Numbered from the stretch's first letter, positions 1-9,109 are shown. The stretch: 64,000 nucleotides of DNA from Gammaproteobacteria bacterium (GCA_030429005.1 JAUIDP010000003.1:27063-91062); one strand, 5' to 3'. Translations and numbers: made by a program. Notes: generated by a model not told the origin, from the letters alone.

Positions 1-282
1 AAAGACGAATCCGCCGACGACCGTCGGGTACATCCAGGCCGGTGCGTCGCCGATTCGGCCCGCGACCACGGCGCCGACGAAAGTGGCAATTACGCGGCCG
101 GCTATCACCAGCAGAAACGCGGCGGCGGGCAGCGTCGCAATGTGGCGTCCGAGGGCTTCGAGGTTGCCGCTGTCGAGGTCCGGTGGAACGGGGTAGAGCA
201 TGTCGCCAAGCTGATCGGACACGAACACGATAGCGACTGCAATGGCCACGCCAAGGATGCCGGCAAACACATCTTTCAGCAT
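1..282 (-). CDS. Membrane protein, 5' part only (runs off the left edge)
   Basis: The reverse strand reads open from an ATG at 282 to the window edge (94 residues). It starts MLKDVFAGILGVAIAVAIVF, a hydrophobic segment, and a second hydrophobic run lies near residues 50-75, so this is probably a small multi-pass inner-membrane protein. It begins 16 bp after the stop of the amidohydrolase on the same strand, so the two are probably cotranscribed. I do not recognise the family, and the missing C-terminus prevents a better call. Confidence 0.6.
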   Translation of the reverse strand, partial: MLKDVFAGILGVAIAVAIVFVSDQLGDMLYPVPPDLDSGNLEALGRHIATLPAAAFLLVIAGRVIATFVGAVVAGRIGDAPAWMYPTVVGGFVF

Positions 283-298
283 GACCCGGCTCCCATTG

Positions 299-1744
299 CT
301 AGCGGTTCCTCGCGGCGAGCGCGGCCTGGATTTTCGCGGCGAGATCGCGCGCTTCCTGCGCGATCCGGTCGGTCTGCAGTGTCAGCATCCTGCGATCCTG
401 CATCAGTACCTTGCCGTCGACGACCACGGTTGTGACGTCCTGTTCATCGGTCACGTAGACCAGGTGCGAAACGACATCAAACGTCGGGACATGATGAACG
501 TCGTCAAAGGAGACCTGGATGAGGTCGGCGCGTTTGCCGACTTCCAGCGAGCCGATCGTGTCGCCCATGCCAATGGCTTCGGCGCCGCCGATAGTAGCCA
601 TGCGCAGGACGGTTGTTGCCGGCAGCACTTCCGGGTTCATCTGTTCAACTTTTTGCAGGAATGCGGCAAGGCGCATTTCTTCCCACAGGTCGAGGTCATT
701 GTTGCTCGCTGCGCCGTCGGTGCCGAGGCCCATACGGACACCGGCATCAAGCATGGCAGTTACGGGTGCAATCCCGGAAGCGATCTTCATGTTCGACGTC
801 GGGTTGTGGATGACGCCGACCTGCCGTTCGGCGAGGATCGGAATTTCACGGGTGGTCGGCCAGACGACGTGAGCCGCTATCGTCGGTCCGTCAAAAAAAC
901 CGATGGATTCGAACAGTTCGATGCTGGTCGTGCCGTAAGTGTCCTTGGAGTACTGTAATTCGAAAGGTGATTCGGACAGGTGAATACTGATCGGTACGCC
1001 CAGCGCGTTTGCCGCTTCGCGCGTGGCCTGTAGCTGTTCTGCGTTCAGCGTGTAGTTTGCGTGCGGGCCGAAAATCGGCGTAATGCGGCTGTTCCTGTTT
1101 TTCCAGCGCTCGATAAACTCCGAGCCTTTCTGGATCGAATCTATGGCGCCTTCAGCATCGGGGCTGCGCTGGTCGATCACGGTCGCCGATATCATCGCGC
1201 GCATACCGCAGCGGTCCACGACATCGGCAATAATGTCGCCAAAGTAGTACATGTCGACGAACATCGTCGTACCGCCGCGGACCATTTCCCAGCAGGCGAG
1301 CTCGGTGCCGATGCGCACGAATTCCGCGTCGACGAACTCGACCTCGGCAGGAAAGATGTAATTGTTCAGCCACTCCATCAGGTCGAGGTCGTCCGCGACG
1401 CCGCGCAGTAACGTCATCGCCGCGTGCGAATGGCCATTGACCAGGCCCGGCATCAGCACGCGGCCGTCCCCGTCAAGCGACGTCTCGGCGTGGTAGGTCG
1501 CCGTTATTTCCGCCCGGGTTCCGACGGCGACGATTACGCCATCCGCGACGGCAACCGCGCCATCCTCGATGATCGTGTCGTTTGCATCCATCGTGACAAC
1601 GGCAGCACCGGCGACGATCAGGTCGACGGCCTCGGTTGCTGGTGGAGATTCGGCTGTGCAGGCACAAATTGCGAACAGCAGTGTTGCCAATGCCGGGCTA
1701 CGTCCGGCCAACTGGCGAATTGTTTTTGTCATGTTTTTTCTCAT
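299..1744 (-). CDS. Exported amidohydrolase, MTA/SAH (nucleoside) deaminase-like
   Basis: Metal-dependent amidohydrolase of the ATZ/TRZ/MtaD branch, predicted to deaminate a 6-aminopurine nucleoside such as methylthioadenosine or S-adenosylhomocysteine. Visible features are the metal-binding HSH followed by AAMTLLRG near residues 105-115, the WEMVRGGTT block, HLSE near 250 and the GTDGAASNN motif near 340. Size (481 aa) fits the family once the N-terminal extension is counted. That extension is a signal peptide ending in ICAC, a slightly irregular lipobox, so the enzyme should be exported; cytoplasmic homologues lack it. I chose the ATG at 1744; an ATG four codons later is equally possible, and an upstream one (1801) would run into the divergent gene at 1781. 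The exact substrate is inferred. Confidence 0.82.
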   Translation of the reverse strand: MRKNMTKTIRQLAGRSPALATLLFAICACTAESPPATEAVDLIVAGAAVVTMDANDTIIEDGAVAVADGVIVAVGTRAEITATYHAETSLDGDGRVLMPGLVNGHSHAAMTLLRGVADDLDLMEWLNNYIFPAEVEFVDAEFVRIGTELACWEMVRGGTTMFVDMYYFGDIIADVVDRCGMRAMISATVIDQRSPDAEGAIDSIQKGSEFIERWKNRNSRITPIFGPHANYTLNAEQLQATREAANALGVPISIHLSESPFELQYSKDTYGTTSIELFESIGFFDGPTIAAHVVWPTTREIPILAERQVGVIHNPTSNMKIASGIAPVTAMLDAGVRMGLGTDGAASNNDLDLWEEMRLAAFLQKVEQMNPEVLPATTVLRMATIGGAEAIGMGDTIGSLEVGKRADLIQVSFDDVHHVPTFDVVSHLVYVTDEQDVTTVVVDGKVLMQDRRMLTLQTDRIAQEARDLAAKIQAALAARNR

Positions 1745-1780
1745 GCCGTATTCTGACACAAAAAATAAGGGGAACAGCGT

Positions 1781-2884
1781 ATGTCGAACTGGCTCAGCCA
1801 CCGTGGACCGGTCGTATTACTGGTGCTGGCTGCCGTACTGGCATCCGGGGCCTGCTCAGCGGAGCGTGCCGGCGACGAAAATTCGGCCGGGCCAATCGCG
1901 GTCAAGGTTGTCGTTGTCGCGATGTTCGAACGCGGTGCATCGCGTGGCGACGAACCCGGCGAATTGCAGCTCTGGGTCGAGCGTCTTGGCCTGGATACCG
2001 AGTACGCGTTTCCGCTCGGCCAGGACGTGCTGTACATGAACGACGATGGTGTCATGGCAATCCTCGTGGGTGGCGGCATCCCCAACGCAACGGCTTCCGT
2101 CATGGCGCTCGGTCTCGATGAGCGTTTTGACCTCCGGCACAGTTACTGGCTGATAGCCGGGATTGCCGGCGCGGACCCCGAAGACCTGTCGCTGGGCTCA
2201 GCGGCGTGGGCGCGACATGTCGTCGACGGTGACCTTTTATACGAGATCGACGGCCGCGAAATTCCGGATGACTGGCCATACGGCATGGTGCCACTCGGCG
2301 GCGAGCGCCCGACCAGCGATCCCGACGACCTGCTCGACGGCTGGACGGTGGATACGATCGCCTACACGCTGAACCGGCAACTGGTCGACTGGGCATTCGC
2401 GATCACCCGCGAGGTCGACCTCGGCGACGCGCCCGGTATCACCGAGTATCGGAAGCACTATGACAGCTACCCGGTCGCGCAGCGCCCCCCGTTTGTCACC
2501 GTCGGCGATACGCTGAGTGCGAGTACCTACTGGCACGGCGAGCTGCTCAATGCATGGGCGAACGACTGGCTGCAGCTGTACCGGGGCGCCGATGCCAATT
2601 TCATGACCTCGAACATGGAGGACAGTGGCACGCTGACGGCGTTGACACGACTCGGCAGGACTGGCCGTATCGATCCCGAGCGCATCCTGGTGTTGCGCAC
2701 GGCCAGCAATTTCACGATGCCGCCCGCGGACCAGACGGCGAGCTGGAGCCACGAGCAGCCGTATCCGGATGGCGGCAAGCCGGCCATCGAGGCGGCGTTT
2801 GTCGTCGGCAATGTCGTCGTGCAGGCCCTGCTGGCCGGCTGGGATGAATACCGCGCGACGATCCCTGCGGTAGCCGCAGAATGA
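1781..2884 (+). CDS. Purine nucleoside permease (NUP) family lipoprotein
   Basis: 367 aa, matching the NUP family, first known as a fungal purine nucleoside permease; bacterial members resemble nucleoside-phosphorylase folds. Typical blocks are present: GGGIPNATASVMALGL near 95-110, IAGIAGADPE near 125, and the C-terminal LRTASNFTMPP region near 305 followed by AAFVVGN. The N-terminus is a signal peptide with lipobox SGAC near residue 25, so the protein is probably anchored in the periplasm, not embedded in the inner membrane. The stop overlaps the start of the NCS2 permease (ATGA at 2881), so the pair is translationally coupled. The likely role is to bind or cleave purine nucleosides and hand over base to the permease. 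Confidence 0.85.
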   Translation: MSNWLSHRGPVVLLVLAAVLASGACSAERAGDENSAGPIAVKVVVVAMFERGASRGDEPGELQLWVERLGLDTEYAFPLGQDVLYMNDDGVMAILVGGGIPNATASVMALGLDERFDLRHSYWLIAGIAGADPEDLSLGSAAWARHVVDGDLLYEIDGREIPDDWPYGMVPLGGERPTSDPDDLLDGWTVDTIAYTLNRQLVDWAFAITREVDLGDAPGITEYRKHYDSYPVAQRPPFVTVGDTLSASTYWHGELLNAWANDWLQLYRGADANFMTSNMEDSGTLTALTRLGRTGRIDPERILVLRTASNFTMPPADQTASWSHEQPYPDGGKPAIEAAFVVGNVVVQALLAGWDEYRATIPAVAAE

Positions 2885-4176
2885 GTCTCGTCAACCGGCT
2901 GTTCAAACTCGAACAGCACAAGACCAGCATCCGTGTCGAGGCGCTGTCCGGCCTGACGACATTCCTGGCGATGGCCTATATCACGGTGGTGAACCCGTCG
3001 ATACTTGCGGATGCCGGCATGGACTTCGGTGCGGTTTTCGTCGCAACCTGTATCGCTGCGGCATTCGGCACCATCGTCATGGGGTTGTATGCCAACTACC
3101 CGATAGCGCAGGCGCCGGGCATGGGACAGAACGCGTATTTCACGTTCGGCGTCGTACTGGGTATGGGGCATAACTGGCAGACTGCTCTCGGGGCCGTGTT
3201 CTTGTCGGGTGTGATTTTCGTCGCACTCAGCGTATTGCCGGTACGCGAATGGCTGATCAACGCGATACCGCGCAACCTCAAGCTCGGCATCGCAGCCGGC
3301 ATCGGCCTGTTTCTCGGTTTCATAGCATTGAAGAATGCAGGCATCGTTATCGACAGCCCGGCGACGCTGGTTACGCTGGGCGATATCGTAAGCTTCGAGC
3401 CCCTGGTTTGCCTGGCGGCGTTCGCGCTGATCGCCGCGCTGTCCGCGCGCAAGGTGCGTGGCGCTGTCGTCATCGGGATTCTCGCCGCTGCCCTGGTTGG
3501 CTGGCTGTCAGGCAAGGTAGCGTTCAACGGAATTATTGCAATGCCGCCATCGCCGGCGCCGGTGCTGTTGCAGCTCGATATTGCTGCCGCGCTGCAGTGG
3601 TCGATGGTGACCGTGGTGTTGTCCATGCTGCTCGTGGACGTGTTTGACACAGCCGGCACGCTGATCGGCGTCGCGTCACGCGCAGAGTTGCTTGACGAGC
3701 GCGGGCACCTGCCGCGCATGCGACGCGCCCTGATGTCCGACTCAGCGGCAACCGTTGTTGGCTCGCTGGCAGGTACCTCGTCAACGACCAGCTACATTGA
3801 GAGTGCCGCCGGCGTCGAGGCCGGCGGGCGCACGGGCCTGACAGCGGTGGTCTGCGGGTTGCTGTTCCTGGCCTGCCTGTTCCTGGCGCCGCTCGCGCAA
3901 AGCGTGCCGGCGTATGCGACGGCAGCGGCACTGTTATTCGTCGCCTGCCTGATGTCACGCGCCCTCGCCGACATCGACTGGGGCGATGTCACCGAAAGCG
4001 CGCCTGCTGTCGTTGCAGCGCTGGCGATGCCGTTGTCCTTCTCGATCGCCGAGGGCATCGGCCTCGGGTTCATCTGTTATGTCTCGATCAAGCTGATCAG
4101 CGGCAGGTGGGCGGACTGTTCGCTGGCAGCTTATGTGATCGCCCTGATCTTTGCGCTGAAGTACGCATTTCTCTGA
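2881..4176 (+). CDS. NCS2 / AzgA-type purine base permease
   Basis: Inner-membrane proton symporter for adenine, guanine or hypoxanthine. The family signature is clear: VEALSGLTTFLAMAYI at residues 20-35, APGMGQNAYF near 78-87, DVFDTAGTLIG near 245-255 and SAAGVEAGGRTGLTAVV near 305-320. Many hydrophobic segments and a length of 431 aa are normal for AzgA/PbuG relatives. The start overlaps the NUP gene by 4 bp. Together they suggest a route in which a periplasmic nucleoside-handling protein feeds a base transporter. It is convergent with the next gene, with one base between the stops and no terminator hairpin. Confidence 0.92.
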   Translation: MSLVNRLFKLEQHKTSIRVEALSGLTTFLAMAYITVVNPSILADAGMDFGAVFVATCIAAAFGTIVMGLYANYPIAQAPGMGQNAYFTFGVVLGMGHNWQTALGAVFLSGVIFVALSVLPVREWLINAIPRNLKLGIAAGIGLFLGFIALKNAGIVIDSPATLVTLGDIVSFEPLVCLAAFALIAALSARKVRGAVVIGILAAALVGWLSGKVAFNGIIAMPPSPAPVLLQLDIAAALQWSMVTVVLSMLLVDVFDTAGTLIGVASRAELLDERGHLPRMRRALMSDSAATVVGSLAGTSSTTSYIESAAGVEAGGRTGLTAVVCGLLFLACLFLAPLAQSVPAYATAAALLFVACLMSRALADIDWGDVTESAPAVVAALAMPLSFSIAEGIGLGFICYVSIKLISGRWADCSLAAYVIALIFALKYAFL

Positions 4177-4177
4177 G

Positions 4178-5161
4178 TCAGTCTGCGAGCGCCGACGTGA
4201 AGCGCTGTACGAGGTATTCGCCACCTTTGACGGGCCGGTAGCGAGGTTGTTCGCCGCTGGCCAGGCAAGTCGGGATACAACGGATTTCGGCATCGAAACT
4301 GGTGTTGTAAAAATACGCAATGGACTGCCGCCGGCCGGAACCGCCGCCCGGGGTGCCGGGGCTGGCAACACGATGCAGAGTTGATACCCAGCGATCATTG
4401 GTCCAGCGGGCCATCATATCGCCGATATTCACGATGAAGCCGTCATTGACCAAAGGTGCGGCGATCCACTCGCCGGACGGCATGCGCACCTCCAGGCCAG
4501 AGACCGCGGGATCCGATCGCAGGATCGTGAGGCTGCCGTAATCCGCATGCTCTCCGGCACCGCGTTGGCCGGGCAGCAGTGGCTGGTCCGGTGCCGGATA
4601 ATTCAGGCAACGCAGCGCGCACATGGGTTCCGAGTGAAATGCTTCGAAGTAATCGGCAGGCAGCGACAAGGCCGTGGCAAAAACGCGCAACAATTTGTTG
4701 CCCAAGGTCTCCATCGCGAACATGTAACGGGTCAGCGATTCCTGCAGCCCGGGTGGTTGTGCCGGCCAGGCATTTTCACCGTAGTGAAATTCGAACTCTG
4801 CGCCGGATATGTTTCGCTGCGGTGCGCGTAGCGGGCCGATGCTCAAGCTCTCCTTGATATCCGGCGGAGTCTCGACGCCGAGGGATTTGGCCAGGGCCTC
4901 GGAGGCGAAAGGAAAATAACCGCGGGGACAGCCGGCCTCGGTTGGCCGAGACCGCAGTTTCTGCTCCAGCGGCAGGTCAAAAAACTCGCGCGCTGCCTGC
5001 CAGGCGGAGTCGATCGTCTCCCGGGCAACGCCATGATCCTCGACGACAAGAAAGCCAAGCGTCTTGCAGATATGATCGACCCGGGACGCAATTTCCTGCT
5101 GCTGCCCGGCATCGCCGTCCACGAATGCCGCGAGGCTGACCGTCGGAATGGTCGCTTCCAT
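4178..5161 (-). CDS. Fe(II)/2-oxoglutarate dioxygenase, isopenicillin-N-synthase-like
   Basis: About 327 aa with the N-terminal DIOX_N block (HGVARETIDSAWQAAREFFD near 45-65) and a 2OG-FeII_Oxy core. Iron ligands are HAD (HADYGSLTIL near 210) and the distal His in STLHRVASP near 265. The 2-oxoglutarate-binding RxS is RQS, followed by IAYFYN near 285. A short GGGSGR insert sits just before it. I prefer the ATG at 5161, two bases after the stop of the nucleotidase upstream on this strand; an in-frame ATG at 5188 would overlap that gene. The family includes thymine-7-hydroxylase as well as many other hydroxylases, so a role on a nucleobase is possible from context but not shown. Confidence 0.8.
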   Translation of the reverse strand: MEATIPTVSLAAFVDGDAGQQQEIASRVDHICKTLGFLVVEDHGVARETIDSAWQAAREFFDLPLEQKLRSRPTEAGCPRGYFPFASEALAKSLGVETPPDIKESLSIGPLRAPQRNISGAEFEFHYGENAWPAQPPGLQESLTRYMFAMETLGNKLLRVFATALSLPADYFEAFHSEPMCALRCLNYPAPDQPLLPGQRGAGEHADYGSLTILRSDPAVSGLEVRMPSGEWIAAPLVNDGFIVNIGDMMARWTNDRWVSTLHRVASPGTPGGGSGRRQSIAYFYNTSFDAEIRCIPTCLASGEQPRYRPVKGGEYLVQRFTSALAD

Positions 5162-5163
5162 GG

Positions 5164-6717
5164 CTAGTTCGAGTGGACGACTTGCCATTGCCGGCCGCGT
5201 TTCGGCGTGGCAACCGATTCGTGTCGTTCGAAGTAAGCGATGACGACATCGGACACCTTGCCGACGTCACGAATCTTGTCGGCTTCGGCGAAGGTCTCGT
5301 ACAGGTCACCGCCTTCGGTCAGGAAGCTGCCAGCCGCGATCGTGAACGTATCGTCCGCGCTGACTTCGCGGCCATCGTGCTTCAAAGACACGATGCGGTT
5401 GTACTTCGGCCGGTTGAGGTCATAGGTCATTTCGAGTCCCGACAACTGCAGCAAGCCCCGCTCCAGCGTCAATGACTGCTCCAGCACGCGACGAATCTGC
5501 TCGCCAGTCAGTTCTTTCACCGTGACTTCATCAACGAACGGGTAGGTATCGAGGATATCAACCAGCCGAATTTCGCCCTGGGGCATATCCTTGCGCAGGC
5601 TGCCGCTGTGCACGAAGCCGACGTCAGCGCCGGTGGCGTCGACGAAAATGTCAGCAAACAGGTTGCCGACATCCGATTCCTCGATGTAACGGCGAATCAG
5701 CGGGGCTTCGGTGCGGCCGACGACCGTCATGATTTCAGCATGCGCATCACGATACTTCTTGAGCTTGGCAAGAATCCGCGGGTCCGGCTCGATCTTCGTC
5801 GATTCGACCGGGATCAGGCGGCCGTCATACGCCTTGATGTCCCCACTGTCGTCGATCGTCAGTTGCAGGTAACCGAGATGCGTTGCTTGCCCGTAGGTCT
5901 GCATGATCAGTGTGCCGGTCTCCGGGTGGACAACGGGTTCGGGCGTGCCGGCATCGGCGTGCCCGGCCAGCAGGACGTCGACGCCATCGACAGCTCCGGC
6001 CAGCGCAATATCCGCGTCGATATCACGCTGCAGGCGCGGGTCGCTCTCGGCATCGGTCTGCATCGGTGCCGTCTTGCCCTGGTGTGTCAGCAGCACGACG
6101 AGGTCCACCTCGTCACGGATTTCGTCAATCGAGCGCTGCACGGCCTCCGCGGGCACGGTGACATCGAGCGGCTCGATATAGGACGGGATGATCGCTGATA
6201 CGGCGTCCTGGCCCATGATGCCGATGACGCCGATGCGCACGCCATTGCGCTCAATGATGGCGTGTGCCTGGGCGTACGGATGGTTTGTATCCTTGTAGAA
6301 GAAGTTCGCGCCCAGTACCGGAAACGGCGCGCGGTTCTTCTCCCACTCGAAAATCTCGTGGCCGTACTCGAACTCGTGGTTACCGATAGCCATCGCGTCG
6401 TAGCCCATCGTGATCATCAACTCGAAAGCCAGCTCGCCTTCGGTGAGTTTCGCGAGTGCGCCGGTAAATATATCGCCGGAATCGAACAGGAATACATTCG
6501 GTTCCGACTCGCGCAACTGTTCGATCAACGTCGTCATCTCGGCGATGCCGCCGATCATGTCGATGTCGTCCAGCCAGAACGCGGGTATCGGGTCATAAGC
6601 GCTTTCCACGTCGTTGGTGAACAGCAGTGTGACGGTACGGTCTGCGACTTCGGCTTGACTGGCGGTTGCGACAACGGCGAGGACAACCGCTAGTATTGTT
6701 CTTCTTATGTAGAGCAT
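5164..6717 (-). CDS. Periplasmic 5'-nucleotidase, UshA-type (copy 1)
   Basis: 517 aa with signal peptide (MLYIRRTILAVVLAVVATAS, cleavage near QA-EV), an N-terminal metallophosphoesterase domain and a C-terminal 5_nucleotid_C domain (about 330-500). It should dephosphorylate periplasmic nucleotides to nucleosides. Motifs are FTNDVESAYDP, FDSGDIFTG, IGNHEFEYG, LLTHQG and AGHADAG. Two expected metal ligands differ: the His of D-x-H is Glu and the last residue of G-H-x-H/Q is Asp. The same changes occur in the copy at 19228, and the two proteins are close throughout. The start at 6717 is set by the signal peptide. It lies within a CATG that also contains an ATG for the divergent gene, so the promoter must lie in the neighbouring coding sequence. 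Confidence 0.9.
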   Translation of the reverse strand: MLYIRRTILAVVLAVVATASQAEVADRTVTLLFTNDVESAYDPIPAFWLDDIDMIGGIAEMTTLIEQLRESEPNVFLFDSGDIFTGALAKLTEGELAFELMITMGYDAMAIGNHEFEYGHEIFEWEKNRAPFPVLGANFFYKDTNHPYAQAHAIIERNGVRIGVIGIMGQDAVSAIIPSYIEPLDVTVPAEAVQRSIDEIRDEVDLVVLLTHQGKTAPMQTDAESDPRLQRDIDADIALAGAVDGVDVLLAGHADAGTPEPVVHPETGTLIMQTYGQATHLGYLQLTIDDSGDIKAYDGRLIPVESTKIEPDPRILAKLKKYRDAHAEIMTVVGRTEAPLIRRYIEESDVGNLFADIFVDATGADVGFVHSGSLRKDMPQGEIRLVDILDTYPFVDEVTVKELTGEQIRRVLEQSLTLERGLLQLSGLEMTYDLNRPKYNRIVSLKHDGREVSADDTFTIAAGSFLTEGGDLYETFAEADKIRDVGKVSDVVIAYFERHESVATPKRGRQWQVVHSN

Positions 6718-6739
6718 GGTTTTCAACCCACGGTTAACA

Positions 6740-7903
6740 GTGACGATTTTCAATAACAATAACAGAATCACATTTGGAAGTTTCCTCGCCTATTTTGTCA
6801 TGTCGGCTGTCATTTCGCCGCTTGGCGTCGTGACGGCTCCTATCGCCGAACACTTCGATATCAGTGTGACGACGGCGAACGCGGCCTTCACCTGGCTGAC
6901 CAGCGGCATCTTTGTCGGCACTGTTATCGCCGTGTTCGTATTCGACTTCCTGGCATTGAAGAAGGTCATCGCCGGCGGGGCAGTATTGATCTGCCTGTGC
7001 ATTGCGGCAATTTACGGGTTCGACAGTTTCCGGGTCTTCAAAATATCCCTGGGCGTTGTCGGCGTCAGTTGTGGCATCGAGCTGTCTGCAGCAGCAGTGG
7101 TAATTGCCAAGCTCTACGATACAAGGCTGCGCGCTTCGATGCTGCTGTTGACCGATTCGTTCTATAGCATCGCCGGTGTCGTCAGTACCCTGCTTGCAGG
7201 CATTTTTCTCGCGCGGCAATGGCATTGGGCCAGCGCCTACCTGCTGGCGTTCGTCGTGACCTTCGCGATCGCGGCGATCGCCCTGGCGGGTCGCTACCCG
7301 GTGACCCGGCCGGCGGCCGCAGGGGAACAAGCCGGCAGCGAGTGGTCGCGCTGGCCGGCGAGCGTGCACACGGTCGGGCTCGCAATGCTCGCCTACCTCG
7401 TCGGCTTCGTCACGATCTATTCCTGGGTGCCGAACTATGCACAGGACTACCTGGCGCTGGATGCCGAGACTGCGAGCGAGGTCGTCAGCCGCCTGTTCCT
7501 TGGCATGTTCATCGGCCAGTTGCTGATGTTTTTCCTGGTCCTGCGCTTCTCGTTGCGTTCGCTGGTGTTCCTGTACGCGTCGCTGGCCACGTTGCTGACG
7601 ATTTCACTGTGGAGTGTCGGGGCGGGCGCCGAACTCCAGGTCGCGATGCTGGCTCTCGGGCTGGTCACCGGCGGCCTGCTGAAGACCGTGTTAACGTATG
7701 GCACGACGGCGGCGCCGGATCCCAGCCCCAAGATGGTCAGCTACCTGATCTTTTATGCGGGGCTGGGGACCGCGATTGCGCCGTTTGTCAGCTCCCGCGT
7801 GGTCGAACAGTATTCGATGCACGGTGTCTTGCAGTTTGCGACGCTGTGCTACGTGGCCATGCTGTTGCTGATCGTACTTTCATCCAGACTGCGAGCATCC
7901 TGA
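6740..7903 (+). CDS. MFS transporter, TsgA-like
   Basis: About 387 aa with roughly 12 hydrophobic helices. The N-terminus (NRITFGSFLAYFVMSAVISP) and the helix 2 region (TWLTSGIFVGTVIAVFVFDF) resemble E. coli TsgA, an MFS protein of unclear substrate. An upstream ATG at 6716 is in frame, but it overlaps the start codon of the divergent nucleotidase, so I take the GTG at 6740, which also fits the TsgA N-terminus better. Start choice is uncertain because no clear ribosome-binding site is visible. It is followed after 6 bp by a cytochrome P450 and then a HAD phosphatase, forming a three-gene operon. Confidence 0.8.
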   Translation: MTIFNNNNRITFGSFLAYFVMSAVISPLGVVTAPIAEHFDISVTTANAAFTWLTSGIFVGTVIAVFVFDFLALKKVIAGGAVLICLCIAAIYGFDSFRVFKISLGVVGVSCGIELSAAAVVIAKLYDTRLRASMLLLTDSFYSIAGVVSTLLAGIFLARQWHWASAYLLAFVVTFAIAAIALAGRYPVTRPAAAGEQAGSEWSRWPASVHTVGLAMLAYLVGFVTIYSWVPNYAQDYLALDAETASEVVSRLFLGMFIGQLLMFFLVLRFSLRSLVFLYASLATLLTISLWSVGAGAELQVAMLALGLVTGGLLKTVLTYGTTAAPDPSPKMVSYLIFYAGLGTAIAPFVSSRVVEQYSMHGVLQFATLCYVAMLLLIVLSSRLRAS

Positions 7904-7909
7904 GCCACT

Positions 7910-9103
7910 ATGTCGAACCGACCCATTATTGACTTCGACCACAACTCGCCGGCTTTCGCCGCCGATCCGTGGAGCGTCTATGCATACCTGCGCGAGCAAT
8001 ACCCGGTCGCCTACACCGAGGCCCATGGCGGTTTCTGGGTGATATCGAGTTACGCGGATGTCGTGCGGGTGGCCAGGGACGACCAGACCTTCTCATCGGT
8101 ACCAACGACCGTCATCCCGGATTCAGGTGTGTACAACCTGATCCCGCTGCAATCCGACCCACCGGATGTACAGCGCTACCGCATGGCCCTGCTGCCGTAT
8201 TTCTCCGCGGCTGCACTGCAGGGCTACGAACCGCAGGTGCGGCAGTTCACGCGAGAATGCATCAATGAATTCATCGAACGGGGCAGCGCCGAGCTGGTCA
8301 CCGAACTGGCCAACCCGGTGCCGTCGATGACAGCACTGAAATTCATTGGTTTCGACCCGCAGGACTGGCACGACTTTGCCGGACCATTGCACCAGCTGTC
8401 CTTTTCGCCCGATGGCAGCGAAGGCCGCCAGAGGGCGCTCGAGGACATCGCCGCGATGGACGGGCGCATCACGGCAACGATCGAGGAACGCCGGCGGCAG
8501 CCGCGGGACGATGCGATCAGCGACCTGATCGCCTATGAAAAGGATGGTGTGCGCTTCACAGCCGACGAAGTGCACGGCCTGGTCAAAATGCTGATCTTCG
8601 GCGGGCTGGATACGACGATGGCGGCGGCGAGCAATGCGCTGCTGTTTCTCAGTGAACATCCGGAGCGCCGGCAGGAACTGATCGAGCGGCCGGGCCGCAT
8701 CGCGGGCGCTGTCGACGAGTTTCTGCGCTTCGAGGCGCCGGTACACGCTTTCGCACGCATTGTGACCACCGACACCGAAATCGGCGGGCACCGGATTCGC
8801 GCCGGAGAGCGCGTCTACATGCTCTGGGCATCGGCCAACCGGGACCCGCAACAGTTCGAACACCCGGACGAGGTGGACTTCGAACGCAGGCCAAACCGCC
8901 ACCTGACGTTCGGCACCGGGGCGCATCGTTGCCTGGGCGCGCAGCTGGCGCGACTGGAATTGCGCGTCATGCTCGAGGAAATCCTGCGCCGGCTGCCGGA
9001 TTTTCGCATCGACCTCGAGAATGTGCGGCAACCCGGCAGTGTCACGATCATATGGGGCAGGATGGCGTTGCCGGCGACGTTCACGCCGGGCAAGAAGGAG
9101 TAG
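7910..9103 (+). CDS. Cytochrome P450 monooxygenase
   Basis: 397-aa soluble bacterial P450. Heme-binding loop FGTGAHRCLG at residues 334-343 places the Cys ligand at about 341. The I-helix oxygen-activation motif is GGLDTT (231-236), and the K-helix ExxR is EFLR (270-273). No membrane anchor or fused reductase is visible. The only ferredoxin in the window (26148) is a bacterial 4Fe-4S type in another operon, so the redox partners are probably encoded elsewhere. It lies between an MFS carrier and a YjjG-like nucleotidase, which suggests import, hydroxylation and cleanup of a small molecule; the substrate is unknown. Confidence 0.93.
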   Translation: MSNRPIIDFDHNSPAFAADPWSVYAYLREQYPVAYTEAHGGFWVISSYADVVRVARDDQTFSSVPTTVIPDSGVYNLIPLQSDPPDVQRYRMALLPYFSAAALQGYEPQVRQFTRECINEFIERGSAELVTELANPVPSMTALKFIGFDPQDWHDFAGPLHQLSFSPDGSEGRQRALEDIAAMDGRITATIEERRRQPRDDAISDLIAYEKDGVRFTADEVHGLVKMLIFGGLDTTMAAASNALLFLSEHPERRQELIERPGRIAGAVDEFLRFEAPVHAFARIVTTDTEIGGHRIRAGERVYMLWASANRDPQQFEHPDEVDFERRPNRHLTFGTGAHRCLGAQLARLELRVMLEEILRRLPDFRIDLENVRQPGSVTIIWGRMALPATFTPGKKE

Positions 9104-9109
9104 CGGCCG

